From positions 3,826,256-3,890,255 of the forward strand of contig LR732703.1 of the NCBI GenBank assembly GCA_902506565.1: DNA of 64,000 nucleotides, given 5' to 3'. Below are positions 1 through 8,544 of this stretch, piece by piece. The notes under the pieces were generated by a model. The model made no database searches. It was not told the origin of the DNA and saw only the letters and a list, made by a program, of their open reading frames with translations. Source of the DNA: Burkholderiales bacterium 8X. GTDB taxonomy: Bacteria; Pseudomonadota; Gammaproteobacteria; Burkholderiales; Burkholderiaceae_C. The stretch's first letter is position 1. Each line of letters begins with the position of its first letter. The position numbers and the translations under genes are program-made.

Positions 1-20
1 GCCGACAAGGACACTCACAC

Positions 21-1463
21 ATGGGCCAGAAACTCAAGATCACCGGCTGGGTAGCAGCCGGCGCCGTTGCCGGCGTGCTCACCACCGTCTCGCTCCAGAC
101 GGTCGCACGCGGCTCGCTGGCACCTTTGCCCCTCGAGGAACTGCAGCAGCTCGCAGCGGTCTTCGGAATGGTCAAGAGCGACTACGTCGAGGCGGTCGAC
201 GAAAAGAAACTGATCTCGGACGCGATTTCCGGCATGGTCGCCGGGCTCGACCCACATTCGCAGTACTTCGACAAGAAGTCCTTCAAGGAATTTCGCGAGG
301 GCACCACCGGCCGCTTCGTCGGCGTGGGCATCGAGATTTCGCAGGAAGACGGCCTCATCAAGGTGGTGTCGCCGATCGAGGGCTCGCCGGCATTCCGGGC
401 CGGGCTCAAGCCGAACGACCTGATCACCAAGATCGACGACACCGCGGTTCGCGGGCTTTCGCTCAACGAAGCCGTCAAGCGGATGCGCGGCGAAGCCAGC
501 ACCAAGGTGCTGCTGACGATCTTCCGCAAGGACGAGAACCGTACCTTCCCGGTCACCATCACCCGCGAAGAAATCCGAACCCAGTCGGTTCGCGGCAAGG
601 TCATGGAACCCGGCTACGCCTGGATCCGGCTGTCGCAGTTCCAGGAGCGGACGGTCGACGACTTCGTCAAGAAGGTCGACGAGATCTACAAGCAGGACCC
701 CAACCTCAAGGGCCTGGTGCTCGACCTGCGCAACGACCCGGGCGGCTTGCTCGACGCGGCCGTTGCCATTTCGGCTGCCTTCCTGCCCCAGAACGTCACC
801 GTGGTTTCCACCGACGGCCAGTTGCCCGAGAGCAAGTCGGTCTTCAAGGCCGCGCCGGAGTTCTACCAGCGCCGCGCCGGTAGCGACCCGCTGCGCTCCC
901 TGCCTGCCGCGCTCAAGACCGTCCCGCTGGTGGTGCTGGTCAACGAAGGCTCCGCCTCCGCAAGCGAAATCGTGGCCGGCGCCCTGCAGGACCACAAGCG
1001 CGCGACGGTCATGGGCAGCCAGACCTTCGGCAAGGGATCGGTCCAGACCGTGCGGCCGCTCGGCCCCGACACCGGCCTCAAGATCACCACCGCTCGCTAC
1101 TACACGCCGAGCGGCACGTCGATCCAGGCCAAGGGCATCGTGCCCAACGTGCTGATCGACGAGAGCGCCGAGGGCAGCCCCTTCGCCGCCCTGCGGATGC
1201 GCGAAGCCGACCTCGAGAAGCATTTGGCGAGCGGCCAGGGCCCCGAAAGCAAGGATCCGGAGCGCGAGAAGGCACGCGACGAGGCGCGCAAGCGGCTCGA
1301 GGAAGAGGCCAAGAAGCCGCCGCAGGACCGCAAGGTGCCCGAGTTCGGAACCGACAAGGACTTCCCGCTGGTGCAGGCGCTCAACCGGCTGAAGGGTGCG
1401 CCCGTGCTGGTGAGTAAGACCCAGGTCATCGTCGACAACAAGGAAGAAAAGAAGGAAAACTGA
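21..1463 (+). CDS. ctpA: S41 family C-terminal processing peptidase (CtpA/Prc type)
   Basis: A 480-residue serine protease that cleaves proteins near their C-termini in the periplasm. The N-terminus (residues about 8-27) is a signal or anchor segment. A PDZ domain follows (about 90-180, with a VGVGIEI motif), then the S41 catalytic domain. The catalytic pair is visible: the first Ser of SASE (S313) and, 25 residues later, the Lys of FGKGS (K338), which is the family spacing. After about residue 395 there is a charged Lys/Glu/Arg-rich tail. An AAGGA ribosome site precedes the ATG. The start lies only 20 bases inside the window, so upstream operon partners are not visible; moeB follows after 31 bases on the same strand. 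The family assignment is firm; the substrate is unknown. Confidence 0.93.
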   Translation: MGQKLKITGWVAAGAVAGVLTTVSLQTVARGSLAPLPLEELQQLAAVFGMVKSDYVEAVDEKKLISDAISGMVAGLDPHSQYFDKKSFKEFREGTTGRFVGVGIEISQEDGLIKVVSPIEGSPAFRAGLKPNDLITKIDDTAVRGLSLNEAVKRMRGEASTKVLLTIFRKDENRTFPVTITREEIRTQSVRGKVMEPGYAWIRLSQFQERTVDDFVKKVDEIYKQDPNLKGLVLDLRNDPGGLLDAAVAISAAFLPQNVTVVSTDGQLPESKSVFKAAPEFYQRRAGSDPLRSLPAALKTVPLVVLVNEGSASASEIVAGALQDHKRATVMGSQTFGKGSVQTVRPLGPDTGLKITTARYYTPSGTSIQAKGIVPNVLIDESAEGSPFAALRMREADLEKHLASGQGPESKDPEREKARDEARKRLEEEAKKPPQDRKVPEFGTDKDFPLVQALNRLKGAPVLVSKTQVIVDNKEEKKEN

Positions 1464-1494
1464 GCCGCGCTCGGGCGGCGTGGCGCGGGTACGC

Positions 1495-2262
1495 ATGGAC
1501 GACCAAGACCTGCTGCGTTATTCGCGCCACATCCTTCTCGAGGAATTCGGCATCGACGGACAGGAGCGCGTCAGCGCCGGCCATGTGCTGGTGATCGGCG
1601 CCGGTGGGCTGGGATCCCCTGCCCTCCTGTACCTCGCGGCTGCCGGCGTCGGTCGCATCACCATCGTCGACGACGATCGGGTCGACCTCACGAATCTTCA
1701 GCGACAGATCGCGCATTCGACCGAGCGCGTCGATGCGCCCAAGGTGCGATCGGCTGCCGAAGCCATGCGCGCCCTCAATCCCACGATCCGGATCGACTGC
1801 GTCGAGCAGCGTGCATCGCCGACGGAACTGCGCACGCTGGTCGCCGAGGCGGACGTGGTGCTCGACTGCTCGGACAACTTCGCCACTCGGCATGCGATCA
1901 ACCAGGCTTGCGTTTCGGCCGGCCGTCCGCTGGTGGCAGGGGCTGCGATCCGCTTCGATGGGCAGTTGAGCGTCTACGACTCGCGCGATGCCTCATCGCC
2001 TTGTTACGCCTGCCTGTTTCCGCCCGACTCGGAATTCGAGGAAACGCGCTGCGCGGTGCTCGGGGCTTTCGGGCCGGTGGTGGGCACGATCGGCACGCTG
2101 CAGGCGAACGAGGCGCTGAAACTGCTTGCCGGCGTGCAGCCGTCGCTCGCCGGGAGATTGCTCATGTTCGACGGGCGGCGAACGACCTTCGATAGCATGA
2201 AGGTGGCGCGGGATCCCGCTTGCGGCGTCTGCGGGCATCGCCCTGGCGAAACGCGAGCCTGA
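1495..2262 (+). CDS. moeB: Molybdopterin-synthase adenylyltransferase MoeB (HesA/MoeB/ThiF family)
   Basis: A 255-residue E1-like enzyme that adenylates the C-terminus of the small sulfur-carrier subunit (MoaD type). The nucleotide site is a GAGGLGS glycine loop, followed by DDDRVDLTNLQRQ, the usual family signature. Four zinc cysteines form two CxxC pairs (C170/C173 and C243/C246). The ATG at 1495 gives the normal N-terminus MDDQDLLRYSRHI; a GTG at 1480 would add five non-conserved residues. It sits 31 bases after ctpA and may be co-transcribed. MoeB and ThiF are hard to separate by sequence alone, so the partner (MoaD, ThiS or both) is inferred. The next gene is convergent. Confidence 0.88.
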   Translation: MDDQDLLRYSRHILLEEFGIDGQERVSAGHVLVIGAGGLGSPALLYLAAAGVGRITIVDDDRVDLTNLQRQIAHSTERVDAPKVRSAAEAMRALNPTIRIDCVEQRASPTELRTLVAEADVVLDCSDNFATRHAINQACVSAGRPLVAGAAIRFDGQLSVYDSRDASSPCYACLFPPDSEFEETRCAVLGAFGPVVGTIGTLQANEALKLLAGVQPSLAGRLLMFDGRRTTFDSMKVARDPACGVCGHRPGETRA

Positions 2263-2337
2263 CCGCCCGCGGCATTCTGGCGAACCAATCGATGGCGGGT
2301 GGCGCCAGCCTCGGCAGGGCAAGACCCTCGACTTCTT

Positions 2338-4356
2338 CTACTGGCGCTTGGCCTTGTTCGCGCCCGCGGCGGCTGCACCTGCCGTCGGCTGCTTGGCTCT
2401 GGCCAGCACGTCCTTGCAGTCGGCATCTTCGCCGGGTCCGGTCTCGATCGTGGCTGCCAACGCCAACAGCGGGTTGATGGCACCGAGCGCCAGGGCTGCG
2501 AGCCCGCGGGTCGCCAACGGTGCGATCTGGAGCCCGCCCGACGGATCGCCGAAGGTACCGCCGATGACGAGCGGTGTGCGAAGCGACAGGATGCTCTTGT
2601 CCTTCGGTTGCTGGTTGACCACGAAGTCCAGCGTCTCGTCCTTGAGGCTCGCCTGGCCGGTCATGTTGAACACCGTGTCCTCGGTATCGAACACCAGGCT
2701 GCGCCCGCGCATCACGCCCTTGTCCACGTCGAAGGCGACGGCGGCACAGCGAAGGATCACGTTGCGGTCGCCGTTCAACAGGAACTTGATGGCCTCGGCG
2801 CCATCGAGGCCCATGAATTCCAAAAGCAGGTTGCTGAACTGGCCACGGCCCGTGATGGCGGCCACGTCGCCGGACGAGTTGCCGAGCCACTCGGCCACCG
2901 AACTGCCGCGCCCCGACAGGTTGACCCGGCCATCCAGCTTGCCGAAGCTGGTGCGCAGGGTTTCCGCCTTCGGAATCAGGCGGTTGAGCTGCATCGCCTT
3001 GATCTCGAGCGCGCCGCGGATGTCGGCCGGTTTTTGCGACGCATCGATCCGGATCGAGCCGACCAGCTTGCCGCTCGCGATGCCGAGGTCCAGCGGGTCG
3101 AGCGACAAAACGCTGTTCTGGAGCTTGACGTGGACGCTGCCACGGTCGAGTGGCAATTCGCGAACGTTCTGGATCTTGGCTGCGGCGTAGGTCACGTCCG
3201 CGTTCATCGCGCCGAGGCGCTCGAAATCGAGCGGCGTGGTGGGCAACACCTTCGCACCCACGCCGCCCTGGTTGCGCTTCGCTTGCGTGATGGTGGTCGG
3301 CGCCTTCACGCCCTCGACCGCATTGGCCGAGCGCTCGGTGGGCGCAAGGCCGATCAGCGGGCCGAGGTCGTCCATGTCCATGACGCGGGATGCCAGCTTG
3401 CCGCTCAGCCGCGGCGGCTTTTGGCCCTGCTCGAATTGCATGTCGCCGCCGATGTCCGACAAGCCGAGCTTGCCCTTCAGGCCGACCACCTGCCAGGTGG
3501 TCGCGCGTTTCTTGATTTCTCCGCTGAGCGCGTAAGGCGAGGTCTGCGGCAACGCCACGCCGAGCAGGTTGTAAAGGTCGCCCAGGTTCTGGCCCTTGAG
3601 ATCGAAGGTCGCATCGATGCCGTCGAGCGTCGTGAGTTCGGCGACGGTGCCCTTGGCGCTGAGTCGGGTCTGGCCCGCGATCGCCCGGATCTCGGCGGGA
3701 AAAGGCGGCTGGCCGACCGACGTGAGTTGAAGCACGTTGCCGGTGCGGCCTTCCGCCGTGAGCGGCTGCTTCTGGTACCGGCCCTTGATCTTGTAGCTGA
3801 GCGGCATCTCGCCCTTGCTGGTGTCGAAGTCGAAATCGACATGCAGGTCCACGCCCATGTGCTCGGCCAGGAAGTCCACCGCACCGCCGTCGACCTGCAC
3901 CAGGCCGATGGTGGGCGCCGTGCCACCACTCGAATCATCCTTGCCCATCGCCCAGGTACGCCGTCCGTCCTGCTCCATCTGCAGACCGACCGCAGGCGAA
4001 ACCAGGTTGATGCGGGGAATGACGATCGACTTGGAAATGAGCGGCCAAAGCCGGATATCGAACTCCGCACGTTCGGCGCGAATGAGATACGGATCTCGCG
4101 CCCAGGACGGATTGGCGAACTCGATGCCATCGAACTTGACGGTGGCCTGCCGCAGGCCCAACCCGACGTCGAGGTGCCGGGTGATCTCGAACTTGCGCCC
4201 GGTCTGCTCGCTGACATAGCGATTGATCGGACCTCGCAACATGTCCCAGGGGAAGAACACCAGGACCAGCCACAACACGACCAGGAGCCCGAGCACGGCG
4301 CCCAATACCTTGACCCACAGAGGGCGACGACGCAAAGAGGTGCTGCTCGAATTCAT
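2338..4356 (-). CDS. AsmA family envelope protein
   Basis: A 672-residue protein with one N-terminal membrane segment (about residues 16-38, LGAVLGLLVVLWLVLVF) and a long, beta-rich periplasmic region typical of the AsmA family. Members are large inner-membrane-anchored proteins linked to outer-membrane assembly or phospholipid transport. The C-terminal third (FNMTGQASLKDETLDFVV and following) matches the AsmA C-terminal region; the protein ends in a Lys/Ala-rich tail. It converges on moeB with a 75-base gap and follows a small secreted protein gene on the same strand. No substrate can be read from the sequence. Confidence 0.85.
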   Translation of the reverse strand: MNSSSTSLRRRPLWVKVLGAVLGLLVVLWLVLVFFPWDMLRGPINRYVSEQTGRKFEITRHLDVGLGLRQATVKFDGIEFANPSWARDPYLIRAERAEFDIRLWPLISKSIVIPRINLVSPAVGLQMEQDGRRTWAMGKDDSSGGTAPTIGLVQVDGGAVDFLAEHMGVDLHVDFDFDTSKGEMPLSYKIKGRYQKQPLTAEGRTGNVLQLTSVGQPPFPAEIRAIAGQTRLSAKGTVAELTTLDGIDATFDLKGQNLGDLYNLLGVALPQTSPYALSGEIKKRATTWQVVGLKGKLGLSDIGGDMQFEQGQKPPRLSGKLASRVMDMDDLGPLIGLAPTERSANAVEGVKAPTTITQAKRNQGGVGAKVLPTTPLDFERLGAMNADVTYAAAKIQNVRELPLDRGSVHVKLQNSVLSLDPLDLGIASGKLVGSIRIDASQKPADIRGALEIKAMQLNRLIPKAETLRTSFGKLDGRVNLSGRGSSVAEWLGNSSGDVAAITGRGQFSNLLLEFMGLDGAEAIKFLLNGDRNVILRCAAVAFDVDKGVMRGRSLVFDTEDTVFNMTGQASLKDETLDFVVNQQPKDKSILSLRTPLVIGGTFGDPSGGLQIAPLATRGLAALALGAINPLLALAATIETGPGEDADCKDVLARAKQPTAGAAAAGANKAKRQ

Positions 4357-4377
4357 GGTTTGGCGATGTCCACGCGC

Positions 4378-4593
4378 CTACCGCGGCGTCTGCATGGGCG
4401 CCACGACCGCCGACATGGCGCCGGTGATGGCGGGTAGCTTTTGATCGGCTGCTTCGAAAGCGCCACTGCTCACCACGCGTGTTGCCGCGTCGACGAACCT
4501 CAATTCCGCATCGGCGATCTCGCCACCCGCGACGCCGACTGCCGCCGCCGCCAGGCCCGCGAAGGCGACCAGGCAAGTCCAAAGCATGTTCAT
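4378..4593 (-). CDS. Small putative secreted protein, function unknown
   Basis: A 71-residue protein beginning MNMLWTCLVAFAGLAAA. It has a hydrophobic signal-like stretch followed by a short acidic/alanine-rich mature part. I chose the ATG at 4593 because GGAG lies 6 bases upstream; the open frame extends to 4644 but those residues do not look like a signal peptide. It lies directly upstream of the AsmA gene on the same strand (21-base gap), so the two are probably co-transcribed. I do not recognise a family. Confidence 0.45.
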   Translation of the reverse strand: MNMLWTCLVAFAGLAAAAVGVAGGEIADAELRFVDAATRVVSSGAFEAADQKLPAITGAMSAVVAPMQTPR

Positions 4594-4917
4594 CGAGTGC
4601 TCCACGATGTCGGTTCGTCGCAGCGCCGGGATGGCGCGGCTCATCGATCCGGCCCGTTGAAACTAAGGTGGTCGCCGATGAGCGGAGGTCGGCATCGAAC
4701 AGCATCGACTGTGGGGCGAGGCCTACCCGAGGGGTGGTCGAAGTACGCGAACCGTGTTCGCCGCAAGATGCGTCGAAGTGCTCGTAAGAACCAGACTACA
4801 GGTTCGGCGCCTCCGAAGTTGCATGATGCGAAGCTGTGTCCGCTCGCGCTCGGCTCGCACGGTGCCTGGCGACCGGTCACGATACGGAGGCAGGTTCAGC
4901 AGGTCTTCTCAGTTTCC
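4594..4917. other. 324-base intergenic region between divergent genes
   Basis: This region separates the minus-strand AsmA/small-protein pair from the plus-strand receiver gene and must hold both promoters. I found no convincing -35/-10 pair, RNA gene or repeat. Short open frames here have no recognisable product. Confidence 0.5.
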
Positions 4918-5361
4918 ATGGACGAGAGATTGAAAACTTACATCGTCGAAGACAACGTCACCATTCGAGAGAACCTCGTCGGCACACTCGAAGAGTTGGC
5001 ACACATCGCGACCATCGGCTTCGCCGAATCGGAGAACGAGGCGGTTCAGTGGCTCCAATCCCATCCGGACGAGTGGGAGCTGGCCATCGTCGACCTGTTC
5101 CTCAAGCAGGGCAGCGGGCTCGGCGTGATCCAGGCATGCGCCTCTCGCAAAGCCACGCAGCGGGTCGTCGTGCTCAGCAACTACGCCACACCCGATATCC
5201 GGAAGCGCTGTGCGCAGTTCGGTGTCGACGCGGTGTTCGACAAGTCGAACGAGATCGATGCATTGATCGATTTCTGCATTCACAAGAGCGGCAAGGACGC
5301 GAAGCCCGCGGGAGCTGCGCCCGACATCCAGCAAAACGGCCTCCAGGTCCGGGGACGCTAG
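4918..5361 (+). CDS. Stand-alone response-regulator receiver protein
   Basis: A 147-residue single REC domain. The acidic pair is E11/D12, the phospho-acceptor is D59 in AIVDLFL, and the conserved Lys is in VFDKSNE. After the domain there is only a short Lys/Ala/Gly-rich tail and no output domain, so it could act as a phosphate sink, relay or protein-interaction switch. The ATG at 4918 begins MDERLKTYIVEDN, the normal REC start; the frame is open further upstream but without family resemblance. It is convergent with the NarL-type regulator gene 49 bases away, and the CHASE3 kinase lies beyond that. A link to this kinase is an inference from position. Confidence 0.85.
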   Translation: MDERLKTYIVEDNVTIRENLVGTLEELAHIATIGFAESENEAVQWLQSHPDEWELAIVDLFLKQGSGLGVIQACASRKATQRVVVLSNYATPDIRKRCAQFGVDAVFDKSNEIDALIDFCIHKSGKDAKPAGAAPDIQQNGLQVRGR

Positions 5362-5410
5362 AGGCCGTCGTGCATTCGGCCGGGCTGCCGGCCTGCCTTC
5401 GAACGGAAGC

Positions 5411-6043
5411 TCAATCGATGAGCTTGTTCTTCATGGCGTAGTAGGTCAGGTCGCTGTTCGACTGAAGCCCCATCTTCTCCATGAGGCGGGTGCGGTAGGT
5501 GCTGACGGTCTTGACCGATAGCGACAACGTCTTGGCGATCTGGCCGGCGGTTTCGCCTTGCGCGAGCTTCAGGAACACCTGGAATTCGCGTTCGGAGAGC
5601 TGTTCGTGCGGCGCCGCGTTGTCCTTGCGGTCGAGCGTCTTGGCGAGCAACTCGGCGACCGCCGGCGTGATGTAGCGCCGACCCAGCGAAATGGTGCGGA
5701 TCGCGTTCACGATCTCCACCGGATCGCATTCCTTGTTGAGATAGCCGCTCGCGCCCTGGCGGATCAGGTTCATCGCGTAGTGCTCTTCGGGATAGCCGCT
5801 CAGGATCAAGATGCCGACATCCGGCGCCTTGGCCCGAATCATCGCGAGCGCGTCAATGCCGGTCTGGCCGGGCATCGAAAGATCCATCAGCAGCACGTCG
5901 AGTTCCGTGGTGCGAACCAACTCGATGGCTTCGCGTCCGCTGGCTGCTTCGCCCACGACGCGCAGATCGACGTACCCCGAGAAAAATGTGCGCAAGCCCG
6001 AGCGCACGATCGCGTGGTCGTCCACAATTCCGATCCTGATCAT
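5411..6043 (-). CDS. NarL/FixJ-type LuxR-family response regulator
   Basis: A 210-residue DNA-binding response regulator. It has an N-terminal receiver (D8/D9, phospho-acceptor D54 in LLMDLSMPG, and KE at the end of GYLNKECD) and a C-terminal LuxR/GerE helix-turn-helix beginning LSEREFQVF, with SVKTVSTYRTRLMEKMG as the recognition part. It is divergent from the CHASE3 histidine kinase across 107 bases and is almost surely its partner, because HisKA_3 kinases pair with NarL-type regulators. The shared promoter region carries a tandem octamer and an inverted repeat that could be its operators. The regulon cannot be inferred. Confidence 0.92.
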   Translation of the reverse strand: MIRIGIVDDHAIVRSGLRTFFSGYVDLRVVGEAASGREAIELVRTTELDVLLMDLSMPGQTGIDALAMIRAKAPDVGILILSGYPEEHYAMNLIRQGASGYLNKECDPVEIVNAIRTISLGRRYITPAVAELLAKTLDRKDNAAPHEQLSEREFQVFLKLAQGETAGQIAKTLSLSVKTVSTYRTRLMEKMGLQSNSDLTYYAMKNKLID

Positions 6044-6063
6044 CTGTTACCTTCGTTGTTGTC

Positions 6064-6079
6064 CTACGGCTCTACGAGT
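6064..6079. promoter_or_regulatory. Tandem octamer CTACGGCT/CTACGAGT between regulator and kinase genes
   Basis: Two adjacent, near-identical 8-base direct repeats (CTACGgcT at 6064-6071, CTACGagT at 6072-6079) lie 21 bases upstream of the regulator start. Each contains a TAC-N3-T heptamer resembling NarL-family half sites (TACYYMT). They could be autoregulatory sites; this is an inference from pattern and position only. Confidence 0.3.
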
Positions 6080-6104
6080 CACACACGTTAGTTCACCGGT
6101 CGTA

Positions 6105-6118
6105 CGGGATTATTCCCG
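6105..6118. promoter_or_regulatory. Inverted repeat CGGGA-N4-TCCCG upstream of the histidine kinase gene
   Basis: A perfect 5-base inverted repeat with a TTAT centre sits 32 bases before the kinase ATG in the divergent promoter region. It is a possible operator. No -35/-10 pair is clear around it. Confidence 0.28.
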
Positions 6119-6150
6119 AAATTAGGTGACTGCCATCTCGCGGAGACCCC

Positions 6151-7491
6151 ATGCGCTGGTTAGCTTTCCCGAAGATTGCCGTTGGCCTTGCGTTGGCGGT
6201 ACTCGCCGCCCTCGCCTTGGTGGGCATCAACGAGGCGGGTTACCGACAGTCGTCCCATGCATTGATCGAGATCGACAACGCGCAGCGCGACCGGCTCGCC
6301 GTCAACATCTTGTTGCAAAACATCCTCGATGCCGAATCGGGTCAGCGTGGCTACCTTCTGACGGGCGACGACAGTTACGGCAAGCCTTACGACACCGCCG
6401 TCAAGAACATCGAGGCGCAACTGGCGGTGTTGCGATCTGCCTACGCCGGACGACCTGAGGAGAGCCAACGGTTGAACCAACTCGCCGCCCATCTCGCGAG
6501 CAAGCTCGAAGAGATGGCGACCAGTGTCCGGCTCAAGAAAGAAGGCAAGGAAGAAGCCCTCAGGTTCCTCATGACGAACGATGTCGGGCGGCAGGAGATG
6601 GAGGCGGTACGAGCCGATGCGGCCGCGTTGGATGCACTCGGCAACCAGGCGCTGGTCAAGGCTCGGGGCCAGATCGCGAGCGCTCTCAACTTCGCCCGCC
6701 TCGGCATCGGGCTGGTCGCATTGATCGCGTTGCTGGCCTTCTTCCTGTACCTCCGGCAAGCCCATACGCTTCGCCGAGCAGGCGAGCGCCAGCAGGAGAC
6801 GCTGCAGCGCGAGCGCAACGCCCTCGAAGACGAAGTTCGGGAACGCACCGCCACCCTGGCCGAGCTGGCGACGCACCTGCAGGACGTGCGCGAGTCCGAA
6901 CGCGGTTATCTGGCGCGCGAACTGCACGACGAGTTGGGCTCTCTGCTGACCGCAGCCAAGCTCGATGTCGCGCGGCTCAAGTCGCGGCTCAGCGACGCGC
7001 CGGACGCGGGCCTGCGGCTCCAGCATCTGAACGAGCTTCTCAACAGCGGCATCGCGCTCAAGCGACGCATCATCGAGGACCTGCGGCCTTCCTCGCTGTC
7101 CAACCTCGGTTTGATCGCCTCGCTCGAGATCCTCGGCCGCGAATTCGCCGAGCGCACCGGCGTCGAGGTCGAGATGGTGCTGGAACCGGTCAAGCTCAAC
7201 GACGCGGACCAGCTGACCGTGTACCGGATGGTCCAGGAGAGCCTGACCAACATCAGCAAGTACGCCGGGGCCACCAGCGCGCACATCGTGATGAAGAACC
7301 AGGACCAGCAGGTCGTGGTCGAGGTCAGCGACGACGGCGAGGGTTTCGATCTCGGGGCCGACCGTCCCAGCTCCCACGGACTGGCCGGGATGCGGCATCG
7401 AGTGGAGGCAGCCGGTGGCAGCCTGACGGTGAGTTCCGATACTGGCAAAGGCACTCGGCTCGCGGCCGTGCTACCTGCACTCGCTGCCTGA
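6151..7491 (+). CDS. CHASE3-domain sensor histidine kinase (NarX/DegS-like)
   Basis: A 446-residue membrane kinase. A membrane segment at about residues 9-28 is followed by a CHASE3 sensor (with DAESGQRGYLLTG) to about residue 165. A second membrane segment (GIGLVALIALLAFFLYL) comes next, then a coiled linker. The HisKA_3 dimerisation domain has phospho-acceptor H259 in ARELHDELGS. The C-terminal ATPase has its N-box in MVQESLTNISKYA, then DDGEGFD and GMRHRVEAAGG. GGAG precedes the ATG. It is divergent from the NarL-type regulator. CHASE3 ligands are mostly unknown, so the signal is not predictable. Confidence 0.92.
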   Translation: MRWLAFPKIAVGLALAVLAALALVGINEAGYRQSSHALIEIDNAQRDRLAVNILLQNILDAESGQRGYLLTGDDSYGKPYDTAVKNIEAQLAVLRSAYAGRPEESQRLNQLAAHLASKLEEMATSVRLKKEGKEEALRFLMTNDVGRQEMEAVRADAAALDALGNQALVKARGQIASALNFARLGIGLVALIALLAFFLYLRQAHTLRRAGERQQETLQRERNALEDEVRERTATLAELATHLQDVRESERGYLARELHDELGSLLTAAKLDVARLKSRLSDAPDAGLRLQHLNELLNSGIALKRRIIEDLRPSSLSNLGLIASLEILGREFAERTGVEVEMVLEPVKLNDADQLTVYRMVQESLTNISKYAGATSAHIVMKNQDQQVVVEVSDDGEGFDLGADRPSSHGLAGMRHRVEAAGGSLTVSSDTGKGTRLAAVLPALAA

Positions 7492-7570
7492 AGTCAGCCG
7501 GTCGGGCGAGCTGCAAAAAGCCGATTCGTTCCTCTCCTACGCCCCGTGAACCCTGGAGCTGACAGGGTAT

Positions 7571-7600
7571 TTGAGGGTGGTCGCCTACCCTTCGTACAAC
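7571..7600 (+). promoter_or_regulatory. Possible sigma-70 promoter for the DUF883-ferritin operon
   Basis: TTGAGG (7571-7576) and TACAAC (7595-7600) are separated by 18 bases. Each hexamer matches the consensus at 4 of 6 positions. Transcription would begin near 7607, leaving a leader of about 150 bases before the DUF883 gene. This is a weak match. Confidence 0.25.
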
Positions 7601-7757
7601 CCGTCGGAACCGCTTGCCAGCCACGTGCGCTCGCCAACCAGGCCGGCGTTTTCGGGCCACCGGCACGCAGCATCATGGCCGTAGCGTGATGGCCTGACGG
7701 GCGCCGTTAAGCCCTACGATGAGCGGGTCCCGCCACCACTTTTTTGAAGGAAGCTCC

Positions 7758-8126
7758 ATGAACAACAAGTCCCCCTCGCAGCTCGCCGGCGATGCCCGCC
7801 AGACCGCCAACGACGCCATCGACAGCACCCGCGCCTATGCGCAGAACGCGGTCAATGCAGCGGGCGAAAAGGTTCGTGACCTGCGCCGCGATGCCGAACC
7901 TGCCGTCGAGCAACTCGCGGCCCGCGTCCAGCAGGCCGTGCAGCGTGGATTGGACGCAGCCTCCACCACCAGTGCACGGGCCCAGCGCCGTTTCGAGCAG
8001 GCTGCCGATGTCACCGGCCGCTATATCTCCGATCAACCGGTCCGCTCGGTGCTCGTTGCCGCAGCCGCCGGCGCGCTGATCACCGCGCTGATCGTTCTCG
8101 CCAGCCGCAGCCGCGACGACTATTGA
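7758..8126 (+). CDS. DUF883 family (ElaB/YqjD-like) membrane-anchored protein
   Basis: A 122-residue protein with a charged, Ala/Gln/Arg-rich amphipathic helical N-terminal region and one C-terminal membrane segment (VLVAAAAGALITALIVLAS) followed by SRSRDDY. This is the layout of ElaB/YqjD/YgaM proteins, which in E. coli are stationary-phase, C-tail-anchored inner-membrane proteins reported to bind ribosomes. The ATG at 7758 follows a GAAGGAAGC ribosome site. It is the first of four same-strand genes, with a 40-base gap to the next. Binding to ribosomes in this organism is only inferred from the family. Confidence 0.82.
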   Translation: MNNKSPSQLAGDARQTANDAIDSTRAYAQNAVNAAGEKVRDLRRDAEPAVEQLAARVQQAVQRGLDAASTTSARAQRRFEQAADVTGRYISDQPVRSVLVAAAAGALITALIVLASRSRDDY

Positions 8127-8166
8127 AGTCGCGGTTTCACCGAACGGCACCGCGCAGGCATCGATC

Positions 8167-8544
8167 ATGATCCACCCCATCTTTCCCACGTTGCTCGGGC
8201 ATCCGAATCTTCTAGCGGAGCACGCATCCAACTACGGCGCCTTGATCCGGCAGGAGATGTCCGAGGCAAGCCGGGGCATCATGGCCCGCATGATTGCCGG
8301 TGTGGTCGCAGCAGTCAGCGCCATGCTGGCGCTCGGCTTGATCGGTATCGCGGTGATGCTGGGCGCCCTGCACGGCTTCCACTGGACGCTCGTCATCGTG
8401 CCGGTCGTCGCTCTCGTCATTGCAGCGGTATCGGGCTACGTCGCGGCGCGGCCGTCGGACTTCCATCCGTTCTCCGATCTCCGCTCGCAGTTCGACGCGG
8501 ACGTACAAGCCTTGCATCTCGCCGGAGAACGTCATGGCCGCTGA
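8167..8544 (+). CDS. YqjE/DUF1469-type holin-like membrane protein
   Basis: A 125-residue protein with two central membrane segments (about residues 42-66 and 74-94) and a soluble C-terminal region ending in HLAGERHGR. This matches the phage-holin superfamily III / YqjE pattern found next to YqjD-like genes. No phage genes are nearby, so lysis is not implied. Its 3' end overlaps the next gene by 11 bases, suggesting translational coupling. Function unknown beyond membrane association. Confidence 0.75.
   Translation: MIHPIFPTLLGHPNLLAEHASNYGALIRQEMSEASRGIMARMIAGVVAAVSAMLALGLIGIAVMLGALHGFHWTLVIVPVVALVIAAVSGYVAARPSDFHPFSDLRSQFDADVQALHLAGERHGR

Noticed and set aside
2299..4437. Very long open frame on the plus strand opposite the AsmA gene
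   Set aside because: It is a high-GC antisense frame of low-complexity, Arg/His/Gln-rich composition with no family resemblance. Similar frames oppose aspS, the ubi genes, the FAD/Fe-S enzyme and proS.
7536..7548. 13-base CCTACGCCCCGTG shared with 19959-19971 in intergenic DNA
   Set aside because: Two copies only, no extended similarity and no palindrome; likely chance.
7494..7676. Short minus-strand open frame after the histidine kinase gene
   Set aside because: No ribosome site, no recognisable product, and a composition typical of chance GC-rich frames.
8167..8544. Holin-like protein as a prophage remnant
   Set aside because: No other phage genes are near, and the YqjE-type protein belongs with the DUF883 gene.
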